Part shown: positions 26,281 to 33,901 of the stretch, piece after piece
How the letters are laid out: each line of letters opens with the position of its first letter
Position numbering within the stretch: position 1 is the stretch's first letter
Source: VRUE01 sp040508545
GTDB taxonomy: Bacteria > Actinomycetota > Thermoleophilia > Solirubrobacterales > 70-9
Assembly (NCBI GenBank): GCA_040508545.1
Contig: JBEVMR010000116.1
Coordinates: 1-64,000, forward strand
Reading direction: 5' to 3'
DNA length: 64,000 nucleotides
Notes under the pieces: generated by a model
Databases searched by the model: none
The model's input: only the letters and a program-made list of their open reading frames with translations
What the model was told of the DNA's origin: nothing
Program-made: the position numbers and the translations under genes

Positions 26281-27774
26281 TCAGACGAGGTACTTGCGCA
26301 GGATCTTCCCGAGCGGGCTCTTGGGAATCTCGTCGCGGAATTCGACCACCTGGGGCACCTTGAAGTTGGCGAGGCGCTCGCGGCAGAAGGCGATCAGCTC
26401 GCGCTCCTCGCAGTCCTCGTTCGGGACCGCCACCGCCTTGATCGCTTCCTCGCCCTCGACCTTGCCGGGAACGCCGACCACGATCGCCTCCTCGACGCTC
26501 GGATGCGCCTCGACGACGTCCTGGACCTCGATCGGGTCGACCTTGTAGCCGCCGATCTCGATCAGCAGCTTCTTGCGCCCCGCCAGATGGAGCATGCCGT
26601 CGTCGTCGAGGCGGCCGAGGTCGCCGGTGAAGTACCAGCCGTCGCGAAACGCCTGCCTGTTGGGCTCGTCCATCTCGGCATAGCCGTTGGTCGCCGCCGG
26701 GCTCTTCACGGTCACCTCGCCCAGCTCGCCGACCGGCATCGATTCGCCCTCGTCATCGACGATCTCTACCTCGACCGCGCCGAGAGGGGCGCCCACCGAC
26801 TCGAAGGTCGCGACCGGGTCGTCGCTCATGTTGGCACTGATGATGCCGGTCTCGGTGCTGCCGTAGAGCTGCCTGACCAGGATCCCGAAGCGCTCGCCAA
26901 AGGCCTCGAAGCTGGGCCGTGGCAGCGCCGTCCCGGCGGAGAAGCAGAGCCGCAGCGAGGAGAGGTCGCCGCCCGCCGGCGCCTCGGCCATCAGGCGGAA
27001 GTTGAAGGGAACCCCGGGGAACACAGTCACTTGCTCGGCCTCGAGCAGCTCCAGCGCCCGATGCCGCCGCAGCAGGAACGGGTGCGGATCCTCGAGGATC
27101 ACGACCGTCGCACCGGAGACCGCGCCGCCGAAGATGCAGGCGCCCATGCCGTAGGTGTGGAAGAGCGGCACGGCGCTGAGGATCGTGTCCTCTGTGGTCA
27201 TGCCGAGCTCGGCGTAAAGCGCCGCCTCGGCGGCGCACTGACCGTGCGTGCGCGGCACCAGCTTCGGCCTGCCGGTCGAGCCGGATGAGTACTGGTAGAC
27301 GAAGATCTCCTCGGGCTGGCGAGCCGGCAGGCGCTCGGGCGTGCCGCTCTCCATCAGGCCGTCGAGTGTCGGCGACTGGTCGTGCGCGGCGCTGGCATTG
27401 ATCACCTCAGCCGGACGGTCGAAGCCGGCGACGATGCGCTCGCAGACGCCCGCCGTGCGCTCGTCGCTGATCACGGCCCTGACGCCGGCGGCGCGGAAGC
27501 AGAACTCCAGCTCGGGCTGCTTGAAGGCGGGGTTGACAGGGACGATGCGGGCGCCGAGCGCGGCGATCGCGTGGAAGCAGGTGACGAACCAGGGGTCGTC
27601 GCGCAGCGCCAAGCCGACGGCGTCGCCAGGGCCGATGCCCCGCTGCGCGAGACCGGCGGCGATTCGCTCGATCCGGTCGACGAGCTCGGCGTAGCTGATC
27701 CGCTCGTCGCGGTAGACCAGCGCCGTCTGCCCGGGATTAGCCTCGGCCTGCTCGTAGAGGAGCTGCATCAACAC
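26281..27774 (-). CDS. AMP-forming acyl/aryl ligase (ANL superfamily)
   Basis: A 497-residue adenylate-forming ligase that activates a carboxylic acid with ATP and passes it to CoA or a carrier protein. Core motifs: P-loop YQYSSGSTGRPKLVPRTHG (A3), YGSTETGIIS (A5), GWYFTGDLGRLDDDGMLHLAGRKKLLIEIGGYKV (A7-A8) and PKSPLGKILRKYL (A10, catalytic Lys). I start at GTG 27774, which has AGGAGGGG 8 bases upstream; ATG 27768 is possible but badly spaced. It begins 4 bases after the ACP stop, so the ACP is its likely partner. Substrate unknown: fatty acid, or an aromatic acid such as p-aminobenzoate from PabAB. Confidence 0.88.
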   Translation of the reverse strand: MLMQLLYEQAEANPGQTALVYRDERISYAELVDRIERIAAGLAQRGIGPGDAVGLALRDDPWFVTCFHAIAALGARIVPVNPAFKQPELEFCFRAAGVRAVISDERTAGVCERIVAGFDRPAEVINASAAHDQSPTLDGLMESGTPERLPARQPEEIFVYQYSSGSTGRPKLVPRTHGQCAAEAALYAELGMTTEDTILSAVPLFHTYGMGACIFGGAVSGATVVILEDPHPFLLRRHRALELLEAEQVTVFPGVPFNFRLMAEAPAGGDLSSLRLCFSAGTALPRPSFEAFGERFGILVRQLYGSTETGIISANMSDDPVATFESVGAPLGAVEVEIVDDEGESMPVGELGEVTVKSPAATNGYAEMDEPNRQAFRDGWYFTGDLGRLDDDGMLHLAGRKKLLIEIGGYKVDPIEVQDVVEAHPSVEEAIVVGVPGKVEGEEAIKAVAVPNEDCEERELIAFCRERLANFKVPQVVEFRDEIPKSPLGKILRKYLV

Positions 27775-27778
27775 GGAG

Positions 27779-28024
27779 CTAACCCCTCCTCGCCTCGACG
27801 AATGCGACGACGCTGTTGACCGACTGGAAGTTCTCCGGCAGCAGATCGTCGTCGCTGACCGAGATCCCATACTGGGACTCGAGGAATTTGACCAGCTCGA
27901 CGATCCCGAGCGAGTCGATCACGTCCTGGGCGAGCAGATCCTCGTCGTGATCGACCGAGTCGATCCCGGTGCCGAGGGCGATTTCCTCGACGATGAACTT
28001 CTCGACCTCAGTACCTACGCTCAT
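27779..28024 (-). CDS. Acyl carrier protein
   Basis: An 81-residue four-helix carrier protein. The phosphopantetheine attachment serine is S38 in the DSLG motif (DVIDSLGIVELV), followed by the acidic helix II region and SDDDLLPENFQSVNSVVAFV. Very acidic, as usual. ATG 28024 overlaps the stop of the upstream GNAT gene by 4 bases (ATGA), and the ligase starts 4 bases after its stop, so all three are made together. It is a discrete, pathway-specific ACP rather than the fatty-acid synthase ACP, judged by context. It probably holds the acyl or aryl group activated by the ligase. Confidence 0.9.
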   Translation of the reverse strand: MSVGTEVEKFIVEEIALGTGIDSVDHDEDLLAQDVIDSLGIVELVKFLESQYGISVSDDDLLPENFQSVNSVVAFVEARRG

Positions 28025-28677
28025 ACCTTTCCTCCGTCCTCGTCCAGGGGAACCGTCTGCCGGGATTTGAAGAACATGAAATGCCGGTGCATGACCTTCC
28101 ACATCGGCTGATAACCCCGCGTACTGTAGAGCCAACGGGCACCGCGGTTGGTCCGCTCTACATAACCCCAGATTCGCCGGTAGCCACGATCGCGCAAGCT
28201 GGTCTCGACCTGGCAGAGAAAGTCACCGGCGGCACCGCCGCCGCGATGCTGCTCGAGCAGGAAGAGGCTGGAGCCGTAAACATCTCCTTCCTCCATTTTG
28301 AATCCCTCCCCCAACAGCCAGAGGTCGGGGTGCGGCGGATCGGCAGCGTAGTCAGCCCACCAGTAGTACCCCACAACCTCGCCCGCCTTGAGCGCGACGA
28401 AGCCGTGGAAGCCCTTGGCGATGCTGGCTTCGAAGTAGCGGTCCGCATGGGGAGCCCCCCGCTTCCGGTTCACCTCGAACAAACCCGGCAGATGGCGCTC
28501 TTCCAAGTCCTCGACCCGCAGCTCAGATGGCCGCCGCGGCACGACGATCGAATCGGTCTTCTTCAGCAACACGATCACCTCTTCGCGTACTACGCCTTCG
28601 CGCAGCTGACGCAGGAGCCGGGCGATCGCCCCCTGCACTCCCCACTCGCCGAAATAGCGCCGCAGCTTGCCGATCAT
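28021..28677 (-). CDS. GNAT-family N-acyltransferase
   Basis: A 218-residue protein with a GNAT core (about residues 55-200): LFEVNRKRG, GFVALKAGEVVGYYWWADY (beta 2-4), SLFLLEQHRGGGAAGDFLCQV (the R/Q-x-x-G-x-G/A pyrophosphate-binding loop) and RIWGYVERTNRGARWLYSTRGYQPMW (beta 5 to C-terminus). An N-terminal basic helix precedes it. Its stop overlaps the ACP start. GNAT enzymes that use acyl-ACP donors to acylate amines are known (the FeeM N-acyl amino acid synthases work beside an ACP and a ligase), so the arrangement here suggests a similar reaction, inferred from gene order. The ATG is 20 bases after the previous gene. Confidence 0.8.
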   Translation of the reverse strand: MIGKLRRYFGEWGVQGAIARLLRQLREGVVREEVIVLLKKTDSIVVPRRPSELRVEDLEERHLPGLFEVNRKRGAPHADRYFEASIAKGFHGFVALKAGEVVGYYWWADYAADPPHPDLWLLGEGFKMEEGDVYGSSLFLLEQHRGGGAAGDFLCQVETSLRDRGYRRIWGYVERTNRGARWLYSTRGYQPMWKVMHRHFMFFKSRQTVPLDEDGGKV

Positions 28678-28697
28678 CGAACGAGAAGACGGATGGG

Positions 28698-29063
28698 TCA
28701 GTGCGCTTTCTTCAGCCGCGAGCGCTGCTCCTGGCGTTCGACCACCTGGACCACGAGCTTTTTCACGTTGGAGTCACCGGTGGCCTTGATGTGACCGGTC
28801 TCGACCGCCTTGCGGTAGCTCTTCAGCGTGCCTTTCTCGGCCAGCTCGTTGAACTGGGGGCGGTCGATCTGGACCAGGATGCGCTCGTCCTGGGCGAGGT
28901 CCTTGCTGATCTTTGGCCCTGGCAGCTCGACCCGGTAGAGCTGCACGTCGCCCCTGCCTTTCAGCTCCAGCCCGAAGACCAGCTTCAGCTTCTGTAGGGC
29001 CGGGACTTCCGCCTGGAAGCGGCTCACGAGAGTCTCGATCTGGGCCTTGGTATCGCCTGCCAT
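28698..29063 (-). CDS. Small SCP2-like protein, first gene of the acyltransferase operon
   Basis: A 121-residue soluble protein. The C-terminal half reads as an SCP2-type pattern: ILVQIDRPQFNELAEKG, then SYRKAVETGHIKATGDSNVKKLV, resembling the G-x-(I/L)-K-x-x-G-D end of sterol-carrier-like lipid-binding domains. The match is by eye and modest. ATG 29063 has TAGCAT 8 bases upstream and no Shine-Dalgarno sequence, so it is probably leaderless; the frame extends to 29195 but that part overlaps the divergent kinase gene. It is the promoter-proximal gene of the run 29063 to 21992 and might bind the hydrophobic product or substrate. Confidence 0.65.
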   Translation of the reverse strand: MAGDTKAQIETLVSRFQAEVPALQKLKLVFGLELKGRGDVQLYRVELPGPKISKDLAQDERILVQIDRPQFNELAEKGTLKSYRKAVETGHIKATGDSNVKKLVVQVVERQEQRSRLKKAH

Positions 29064-29071
29064 GGGCGCCG

Positions 29072-29102
29072 ATGCTAGCCGAGCTGGGAATCCCCCTACG
29101 CT
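29072..29102. promoter_or_regulatory. Divergent leaderless promoters between operon and kinase
   Basis: In the 46-bp gap, minus-strand TAGCAT (29072-29077) is 8 bases from ATG 29063, and plus-strand TACGCT (29097-29102) is 7 bases from ATG 29110. Both genes lack Shine-Dalgarno sequences. Confidence 0.5.
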
Positions 29103-29109
29103 TTGCGCC

Positions 29110-29994
29110 ATGAGCGAGCACGCGAGCTGGGGCCTCGAGCCCGGCGCCGAGATCAGCCGGGGGCGCACGGTGCTGAAGCCGATCGGCGGCGGCAACCGCT
29201 ACGAGGTCTTCCTCGTCTGGGACGAGTCGCTCTTCGCGCTCGGCGTGGCAAAGGTCATACGCCCCGACCAGGCGAGCGACGAGAAGGCGCTGCGCGACCT
29301 CGCCGGCGAGGTCGAGGCGCTGCGCTCGCTGGCCCATCCGACGCTGGTGCGCAGCTTCGGCGCGGTCCTCGACGGCCCCCATCCACACGTCCTGATCGAG
29401 CACCTCGAGGGCCCCTCGCTGCGCCGGCTGATCCGGCGCGACGGCGCGATCCCGCTCGAACAGCTGCTGCCGCTTGCCGCCCACGTCGCCGGCGCGCTCC
29501 AGTACATGGCCAACTCGGGCTTCGCCCACCTCGACGTCAAGCCAGACAACATCGTGATGGGCGTGCCGCCGCGCCTGATCGACCTCAGCATCGCCCGCAC
29601 GCTGGAGCGCGCGGCGCGCACCTCTGGCCCGCTCGGCACCGATCCCTACATGGCGCCGGAGCAGTGCGTGGAGGACGCCGAGAGGGGCCAGATAGGCTCA
29701 TCTGCGGACGCCTGGGGACTGGGCGCGACCCTCTTCCACGCCGCCTCGGGAGAGAAGCCTTTCCCGCGGGGCTCGGGGGACGACGGTCCCGAGCGCTTCC
29801 CCCAGCTCGTCGAGCGCCCGCGCGAGCTGCCGGCGCAGCTTCCGATTGCGCTGCGCCAGCTGATCCTGGAGCTGCTCGACCCCGATCCCGCACGCCGCCC
29901 CAGCTGCGGCGAGGTCGTCGGGCGACTGGAGCCGCTGCTGGCTGAGCTTCCGCGCAAGGTGAAGCTGACCAGGCGCGGTGCGATCGGGGTTTGA
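29110..29994 (+). CDS. Soluble Ser/Thr protein kinase with DLS in place of DFG
   Basis: A 294-residue Hanks-type kinase domain with no membrane segment or sensor domain. Glycine loop GGGNRYEV, a lysine in GVAKVIRP, catalytic loop HLDVKPDN (HRD is HLD), magnesium loop LIDLSIA (DFG replaced by DLS, Asp kept), and YMAPEQ at the activation loop end. The key Lys, catalytic Asp and metal Asp are present, so activity is likely. Start ATG 29110 has TACGCT 7 bases upstream; an upstream extension to 29047 is unsupported. It is divergent from the PabAB/acyltransferase operon and could regulate it, which is inference from position. Confidence 0.85.
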   Translation: MSEHASWGLEPGAEISRGRTVLKPIGGGNRYEVFLVWDESLFALGVAKVIRPDQASDEKALRDLAGEVEALRSLAHPTLVRSFGAVLDGPHPHVLIEHLEGPSLRRLIRRDGAIPLEQLLPLAAHVAGALQYMANSGFAHLDVKPDNIVMGVPPRLIDLSIARTLERAARTSGPLGTDPYMAPEQCVEDAERGQIGSSADAWGLGATLFHAASGEKPFPRGSGDDGPERFPQLVERPRELPAQLPIALRQLILELLDPDPARRPSCGEVVGRLEPLLAELPRKVKLTRRGAIGV

Positions 29995-30078
29995 GAGTGC
30001 GTGATCTTGGCAATCCCTCCGGGTTGTAGGAGCAAATGGACCTGGTAACCGATGCCCAAGTCGTCAAAGGAGGAACAA

Positions 30079-30633
30079 ATGCCTAGGCCATCCGACAACT
30101 CGCGAACGGTGCCGTCAGCGGCACGCGTGCTCAGCGCCCTGCAGGCCGAGGAGGCGCTGCTGCCAGGACACGCCTCGGCGCTGCGCCGCAGCGGAGCGGT
30201 CTTCCTGGCGCTGCTCGTGCTTGGGGCAGTGCCGTTCTTCCTCGCCGCCAACGCCGCCGGATTGATCGGCGACGTGCCCGCGGCCGTCGCCAAGGGCAGC
30301 AACAGCGGCCCCGGGGGCGGTGACGATGACGACGGCGACAGCAGCGGCCCGGGAAGCGGCGATGACGACGATGACGACACCGGCACCCACACGCGAACGG
30401 GCGGGCGCGACAACGGCGACGACACCGGCACCCACACGAGGACGGGCGCCGGCGGCGCGACCGACGACACCAGCCGTAACGGGGATTCGACCCGCGGCAC
30501 GACCAACGACGACGACACCGGTACCCGACTGGGCACCGACGACACCAGCCGTAACGGCGCAGATACGCGCGGCACCACCGACGACAACGACACCCACACG
30601 GGCGGACCGGGGACCCACACCCGCACGGGGTGA
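30079..30633 (+). CDS. Single-pass membrane protein with Asp/Thr/Gly-rich repeats
   Basis: A 184-residue protein of unknown function. A basic cytoplasmic N-terminus is followed by one membrane helix (about residues 39-60) and an extracellular, very acidic low-complexity tail. The tail has poly-Asp clusters (82-85, 95-100), DDTGTHTRTG at 99-108 and 114-123, GTHTRTG again at 178-184, and DDTSRNG-x-x-TRGTT at 129-142 and 154-167. Start ATG 30079 has a near-perfect Shine-Dalgarno (AAAGGAGGA) unlike most genes here, suggesting high translation; an upstream ATG at 30052 lacks one. The tail may bind cations or be glycosylated. Its stop is 9 bases before a 116-bp dyad. Confidence 0.75.
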   Translation: MPRPSDNSRTVPSAARVLSALQAEEALLPGHASALRRSGAVFLALLVLGAVPFFLAANAAGLIGDVPAAVAKGSNSGPGGGDDDDGDSSGPGSGDDDDDDTGTHTRTGGRDNGDDTGTHTRTGAGGATDDTSRNGDSTRGTTNDDDTGTRLGTDDTSRNGADTRGTTDDNDTHTGGPGTHTRTG

Positions 30634-30642
30634 TCAAGGCCT

Positions 30643-30758
30643 AAGGCCGATCCCGGTAGGGGTGGAGCGTCTTGTACTTTTTCCGCGGCGATAAAACGCG
30701 GACAGCCGGTGGCTGTCTTCGGAAAAAGTTAAGCGGAACCCCTGCCGGGATCGGCCTT
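30643..30758. repeat. 116-bp nested inverted repeat between convergent genes
   Basis: The outer arms 30643-30663 and 30738-30758 (21 bases each) pair fully in RNA, with one G-U. Inside, ACTTTTTCCG (30676-30685) pairs perfectly with 30720-30729, and within that GACAGCC (30701-30707) pairs with GGCTGTC (30711-30717) around a 3-base loop; CCGCG/CGCGG (30683-30687, 30697-30701) is an alternative. The outer arm ends at the first base of the stop triplet of the convergent dehydrogenase gene. It could be a bidirectional terminator, a structured RNA or a decayed small mobile repeat. Confidence 0.75.
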
Positions 30759-31972
30759 CAGATCTTGTAGCGCTGCAGCAGCTTCTTGCCGATCACCATG
30801 CGCTGGATCTCGGAGGTTCCCTCGCCGATCAGCAGCAGCGGCGCGTCGCGGTAGAGCCGCTCGATCTCGTACTCCTTCGAGTAGCCGTAGCCGCCGTGGA
30901 TGCGGAAGCACTCCTCGACGCACTCCTTGCCGGTCTCGGAGGCGAGCAGCTTCGCCATCCCCGCCTCCAGGTCGGAGCGCACGCCCGCGTCCTTCAGCCG
31001 GGCCGCTTTGCGGGTGACGAGGCGAGCCGCCTCGATCTTGGTCGCCATGTCGGCGAGCTTGAACTGGATCGCCTGGTGCTGAGCGATCGGCTTGCCGAAG
31101 GTCTTGCGCTCCTGGCTGTAGCGCAGGGCCAGTTCCAGCGCCCGCTGAGCGATGCCGACGCCGCGCGCGGCGACGTTGACGCGGCCGACCTCGAGCGCGT
31201 CCATCATCTGTACGAAACCCTGCCCGACGCCGGCCTCCTCGCCGCCGAGGACTCGGTCCCCCGGGCACCTGTAGCCGTCGTAGACGAGCTCCGTCGACTC
31301 GACGCCCTTGTAGCCCATCTTCTTGATCTTGGGCGGCACGATCAGACCCTCGTAGTCCCCTGAGTTGGTTTCCGCCCAGGGCTCCTTCTCGGTGATGAAG
31401 CAGGTCATCCCCTTATATGGGGGGTCGGCCTTGGTATCGGTCTTCATCAGGACGAAGACGACGCTTGAGCCGAGCCCGTTGGTGACCCACATCTTCTGGC
31501 CGTTCAGCTCCCATTTGCCATCGTCGCCCTTCATAGCCGTCGACTTGATCCCCTGCACGTCGGAGCCGACCTCAGGCTCCGACAGGGAGAAGGCGGCGCG
31601 GATCTCGCCCGTTGCCATCTTCGGCAGGAAGTGCTCTTTCTGCTCTTCGGTGCCGAACTTCATCAAGAGGTAGGAGCCGATGAAGTGGGTGTTGACGACG
31701 CCGGAGATCGAAATCCAGCCGCGCGAGAGCTCTTCGACGATCATCGCGTAGGTCGTCAGGTCGAGCCCCATGCCGCCGTACTCCTCCGGGATCGTGACCC
31801 CGAAGAGGCCGAGCTCTTTCATCTGCTCGACGATCGGCTCCGGGAACGAGTCCTCGTGGTCGTACTTCTCGGCGTTGGGGATGATCTGCTCGTCGACGAA
31901 CTGGCTCACCATCTCGGTGATATCGCGCTGGATGTCGGTCTGCTCGGTATAGGCGGCGGTGTCTACGGCCAT
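30758..31972 (-). CDS. Acyl-CoA dehydrogenase
   Basis: A 404-residue FAD enzyme that oxidises acyl-CoA to enoyl-CoA. Full family layout: N-terminal helices with GLFGVTIPEEYGGMGLDLTTYAMI, middle beta domain with AFSLSEPEVGSDVQGIKSTA and WVTNG, and C-terminal helices with QERKTFGKPIAQHQAIQFKLADM and RIHGGYGYSKEYEIERLYRDA. GEGTSEIQR carries the catalytic-type Glu. ATG 31972 gives normal length; the frame is open upstream to 32665 but that stretch is antisense to the aminotransferase gene. Chain-length specificity cannot be read. Its stop borders the 116-bp dyad. Confidence 0.93.
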   Translation of the reverse strand: MAVDTAAYTEQTDIQRDITEMVSQFVDEQIIPNAEKYDHEDSFPEPIVEQMKELGLFGVTIPEEYGGMGLDLTTYAMIVEELSRGWISISGVVNTHFIGSYLLMKFGTEEQKEHFLPKMATGEIRAAFSLSEPEVGSDVQGIKSTAMKGDDGKWELNGQKMWVTNGLGSSVVFVLMKTDTKADPPYKGMTCFITEKEPWAETNSGDYEGLIVPPKIKKMGYKGVESTELVYDGYRCPGDRVLGGEEAGVGQGFVQMMDALEVGRVNVAARGVGIAQRALELALRYSQERKTFGKPIAQHQAIQFKLADMATKIEAARLVTRKAARLKDAGVRSDLEAGMAKLLASETGKECVEECFRIHGGYGYSKEYEIERLYRDAPLLLIGEGTSEIQRMVIGKKLLQRYKI

Positions 31973-32079
31973 GGCTCCTAGCTTCGTGTTCGAGGGGCGG
32001 AGGGGGAGGAGGCGCCGGCGGTTTCGCGCGGCCGGCACAGCGGCAAGGGTATCGACGCGATGCCGCCGCGCCAGGTTGA

Positions 32080-32085
32080 CACAAT
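32080..32085 (+). promoter_or_regulatory. Putative leaderless -10 box (CACAAT)
   Basis: CACAAT ends 7 bases before GTG 32093, preceded by TTGA; same hexamer as before the gene at 2021. Confidence 0.4.
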
Positions 32086-32092
32086 GCTGAGC

Positions 32093-32854
32093 GTGAACGG
32101 TTCTTCGAGGCCCGATCCAGGCAAGGGCGTATTCGAGACCCTGCTCGTCGTCGAGGGGCGGCCGATCGAGCTGGACGCGCATCTGGCTCGGCTGGCGGCC
32201 AGCCTCGAGGCGCTCTACGGTGCCGCCGCGACGGCTACCGACCCGCGTGGAGTGATCGAAGAGGCGGCGCGGAGCCTCGAGCTCGGCCGCCTGCGGGCAA
32301 CGCTGGCGCCGGGCGCCGATGGGCAGCTGGAGACCGAGATCGTCACCGCCGAAGTCGACCCAAAGGTGGTCTTTCCCGGCCCGGAGCGTGCCGTGAGCGC
32401 CCATACCCTCCTGCTCGAGGGTGGCCTCGGCGCCCACAAGTGGGTCGACCGCGTACTGATCGAAGAAACCGAAGCGCGACTGCCGGACGATGCGCTCGCC
32501 TTGCTCGTAGACCACGGCGGCGCGGTGCTCGAGGCGACGCGGGCGAACATCTTCGCGGTCTACGGCGAAACGCTCGCCACACCCCAGGCAGACGGGCGCA
32601 TCCTGCCTGGCATTGCCCGTGGGCGTGTCGCCGAAGCGGCAGATGCGACGGGGCTGAAGCCGCAAGAGAGAGAACTCACGGTTGGCGACTTAATCGCTGC
32701 CGACGAGGTCTTCCTTGCGGGCTCCGTGCGAGGCGTCGAGCCCGTGCGAGCGATTGACGGGGTTCAGCTCAGCCTCCGCAACGAGGCCGGCGCCCGGCTC
32801 GCGTCGCAGCTTCGGCAAATCTGGATGCCCACGCACGCCGGCGCTCGGCGTTAG
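32093..32854 (+). CDS. PLP class IV aminotransferase, PabC-like lyase
   Basis: A 253-residue fold-type IV PLP enzyme (aminodeoxychorismate lyase, branched-chain aminotransferase or D-amino acid aminotransferase family). Short N-terminus with DPGKGVFETLLVVEGRPIELDAHLARL, the Schiff-base lysine in HKWVDR (about residue 112), EATRANIFAVYG, and LPGIARGRVAEAADATGL. The short chain and GVFET start favour a PabC-like lyase making p-aminobenzoate, complementing PabAB at 24129, but the branched-chain transaminase alternative cannot be excluded. I choose GTG 32093 for its -10 spacing; ATG 32084 is the alternative. An upstream ATG at 32060 is unlikely. Confidence 0.78.
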   Translation: MNGSSRPDPGKGVFETLLVVEGRPIELDAHLARLAASLEALYGAAATATDPRGVIEEAARSLELGRLRATLAPGADGQLETEIVTAEVDPKVVFPGPERAVSAHTLLLEGGLGAHKWVDRVLIEETEARLPDDALALLVDHGGAVLEATRANIFAVYGETLATPQADGRILPGIARGRVAEAADATGLKPQERELTVGDLIAADEVFLAGSVRGVEPVRAIDGVQLSLRNEAGARLASQLRQIWMPTHAGARR

Positions 32855-32859
32855 TCCTG

Positions 32860-32881
32860 CTGCCGGCGCTCAGGCCGGCAG
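32860..32881. terminator. Bidirectional hairpin between convergent genes
   Basis: CTGCCGGC (32860-32867) and GCCGGCAG (32874-32881) form an 8-bp stem with a 6-base loop, spanning the 15-bp gap and the stop of the minus-strand gene. Confidence 0.5.
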
Positions 32882-33217
32882 AGGAAGGCGCTGCAGACGG
32901 TGCAGGCGTTCGGCGACGCGATCGGCGCGAGCGGTGAAGTCGCCCATTGCGCCCTCGTCGGAAGCCGCCTCGGGCTGCGAATGATCGTGGCCGCCTCCGT
33001 TCATCGCCATGCTGGCCCGCTGCGCCAACTCGGCCGCGTGCTTCGCCTGCTCGGCGGCATCGAGCGCCGCTGCGCCGACGGTCATCACGGCCGCCTCTGA
33101 AGCCCGAGCGGTTGCCAGCGCCTCGTCGATCCGTTCGACCAGCTCGCCCAGCAGGGGCGGCCGTGCGCTCGAGGAAAGCGCCCAGTCCTCGGCCTCGTTT
33201 CGTGCGTGATCGGCCAT
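32870..33217 (-). CDS. Small hypothetical protein, helical and Ala-rich
   Basis: A 115-residue soluble protein I do not recognise. Predicted as a long Ala-rich helical pair (ELVERIDEALATARASEAAVMTVGAAALDAAEQAKHAAELAQRAS) with a loop containing GGGHDHSQPEA and a C-terminal helix. No signal peptide or membrane segment. ATG 33217 has TACATT 6 bases upstream with GAGGGG in between, which could act as a short Shine-Dalgarno or a leaderless spacer. It converges with the aminotransferase gene across a hairpin. Codon bias fits neighbours. Function unknown. Confidence 0.6.
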   Translation of the reverse strand: MADHARNEAEDWALSSSARPPLLGELVERIDEALATARASEAAVMTVGAAALDAAEQAKHAAELAQRASMAMNGGGHDHSQPEAASDEGAMGDFTARADRVAERLHRLQRLPLPA

Positions 33218-33223
33218 CCCCTC

Positions 33224-33229
33224 AATGTA
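33224..33229 (-). promoter_or_regulatory. Putative leaderless -10 box (TACATT)
   Basis: Minus-strand TACATT ends 6 bases before ATG 33217. The same hexamer and spacing precede the alternative start GTG 60982. Confidence 0.45.
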
Positions 33230-33272
33230 CGGCGGCGGGGCTCGAATCCCTGCGCCAGGCCGGGAGGGGCGC

Positions 33273-33806
33273 TTAGGGAACCGGCACTACCTCGCCCCTG
33301 GCGGCAAGGCGCAGTGCTTCGCCAGGCGCCGGGCTGAAGACCTCGATCTGCGGGTTTGCGCCCCGGTAAGCAAGGTGCGCGTTGTCCGGCGAGGTCGGAT
33401 CGATCAACAGCACCGCGCCGTTGTCGGTTTTCCCGAGCTTCGCCCCGCTCACCTTGCGTGCGGCTTTCCGCAGTTCCGCGACTCCGTTCTTAGAGGGGTA
33501 GGTGGCGACGGTGATGAATTTCGCGCGCTCGTCGCCCGCCTCCGCGCCGTCCGTGAGGTAGCGGACGTAGATTCGGCCCGACTGCGAATCGGTCAGCTCA
33601 TAGCTCGCATTGGCGCGCTCGCCAAGCCAGTACACAGGCGCGTCCTGTTCGCCGGCAAAGTCGGAAAGCTCCGAGGCAGTCATCGCCGTCGGCTCGTCTA
33701 CAGCCGGCGGCGCAGAGTCGTCGTCGCGAAGCACCCAGACGGCGACCGCCGCGATGAGGGCGACGGAGAGGACGGCGAGGAGTGCGGTGAGCCAGCGGTT
33801 GGTCAT
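33273..33806 (-). CDS. Membrane-anchored hypothetical protein
   Basis: A 177-residue protein with an N-terminal membrane anchor (about residues 6-26, LTALLAVLSVALIAAVAVWVL) and an extracytoplasmic alpha/beta domain. Visible features: TASELSDFAGEQDAPVYWLGERA, YELTDSQSGRIYVRYLTDGAEAGD, FITVATYPSKNGVAELRKAARKV and LIDPTSPDNAHLAYRG. No cysteine, so no lipobox or disulfide. I do not recognise the family; the pattern resembles small surface domains common in actinobacteria. Upstream on the minus strand TAGGGT lies 17 bases before the ATG. The collagen-like gene upstream is separated by a strong hairpin. Confidence 0.72.
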   Translation of the reverse strand: MTNRWLTALLAVLSVALIAAVAVWVLRDDDSAPPAVDEPTAMTASELSDFAGEQDAPVYWLGERANASYELTDSQSGRIYVRYLTDGAEAGDERAKFITVATYPSKNGVAELRKAARKVSGAKLGKTDNGAVLLIDPTSPDNAHLAYRGANPQIEVFSPAPGEALRLAARGEVVPVP

Positions 33807-33839
33807 GGCAAGAATCGAATCGAACCCTATCTACGCAAA

Positions 33840-33872
33840 CGGCGGCGCCACCCGCTTGGAGTGGCGCCGCCG
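33840..33872. terminator. Strong hairpin after the collagen-like gene
   Basis: CGGCGGCGCCAC (33840-33851) pairs perfectly with GTGGCGCCGCCG (33861-33872): 12-bp stem, 9-base loop. On the minus strand it is followed by TTTGCG. It lies 29 bases beyond the collagen-like stop. Confidence 0.65.
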
Positions 33873-33901
33873 ATCTGCTGCGTCGATCTGAGCGTTTGGG
33901 G

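Noticed and set aside
30643..30758. Insertion-sequence end or attachment site
   Set aside because: No transposase, no target-site duplication and no second copy in the window; kept only as an unexplained dyad.
31973..32665. N-terminal extension of the acyl-CoA dehydrogenase
   Set aside because: The extra sequence has no family match, lies opposite the aminotransferase gene, and ATG 31972 gives the normal length.
33230..33265. tRNA-like T-loop (GGCTCGAATCCC)
   Set aside because: No matching acceptor stem, D-arm or anticodon arm around it.
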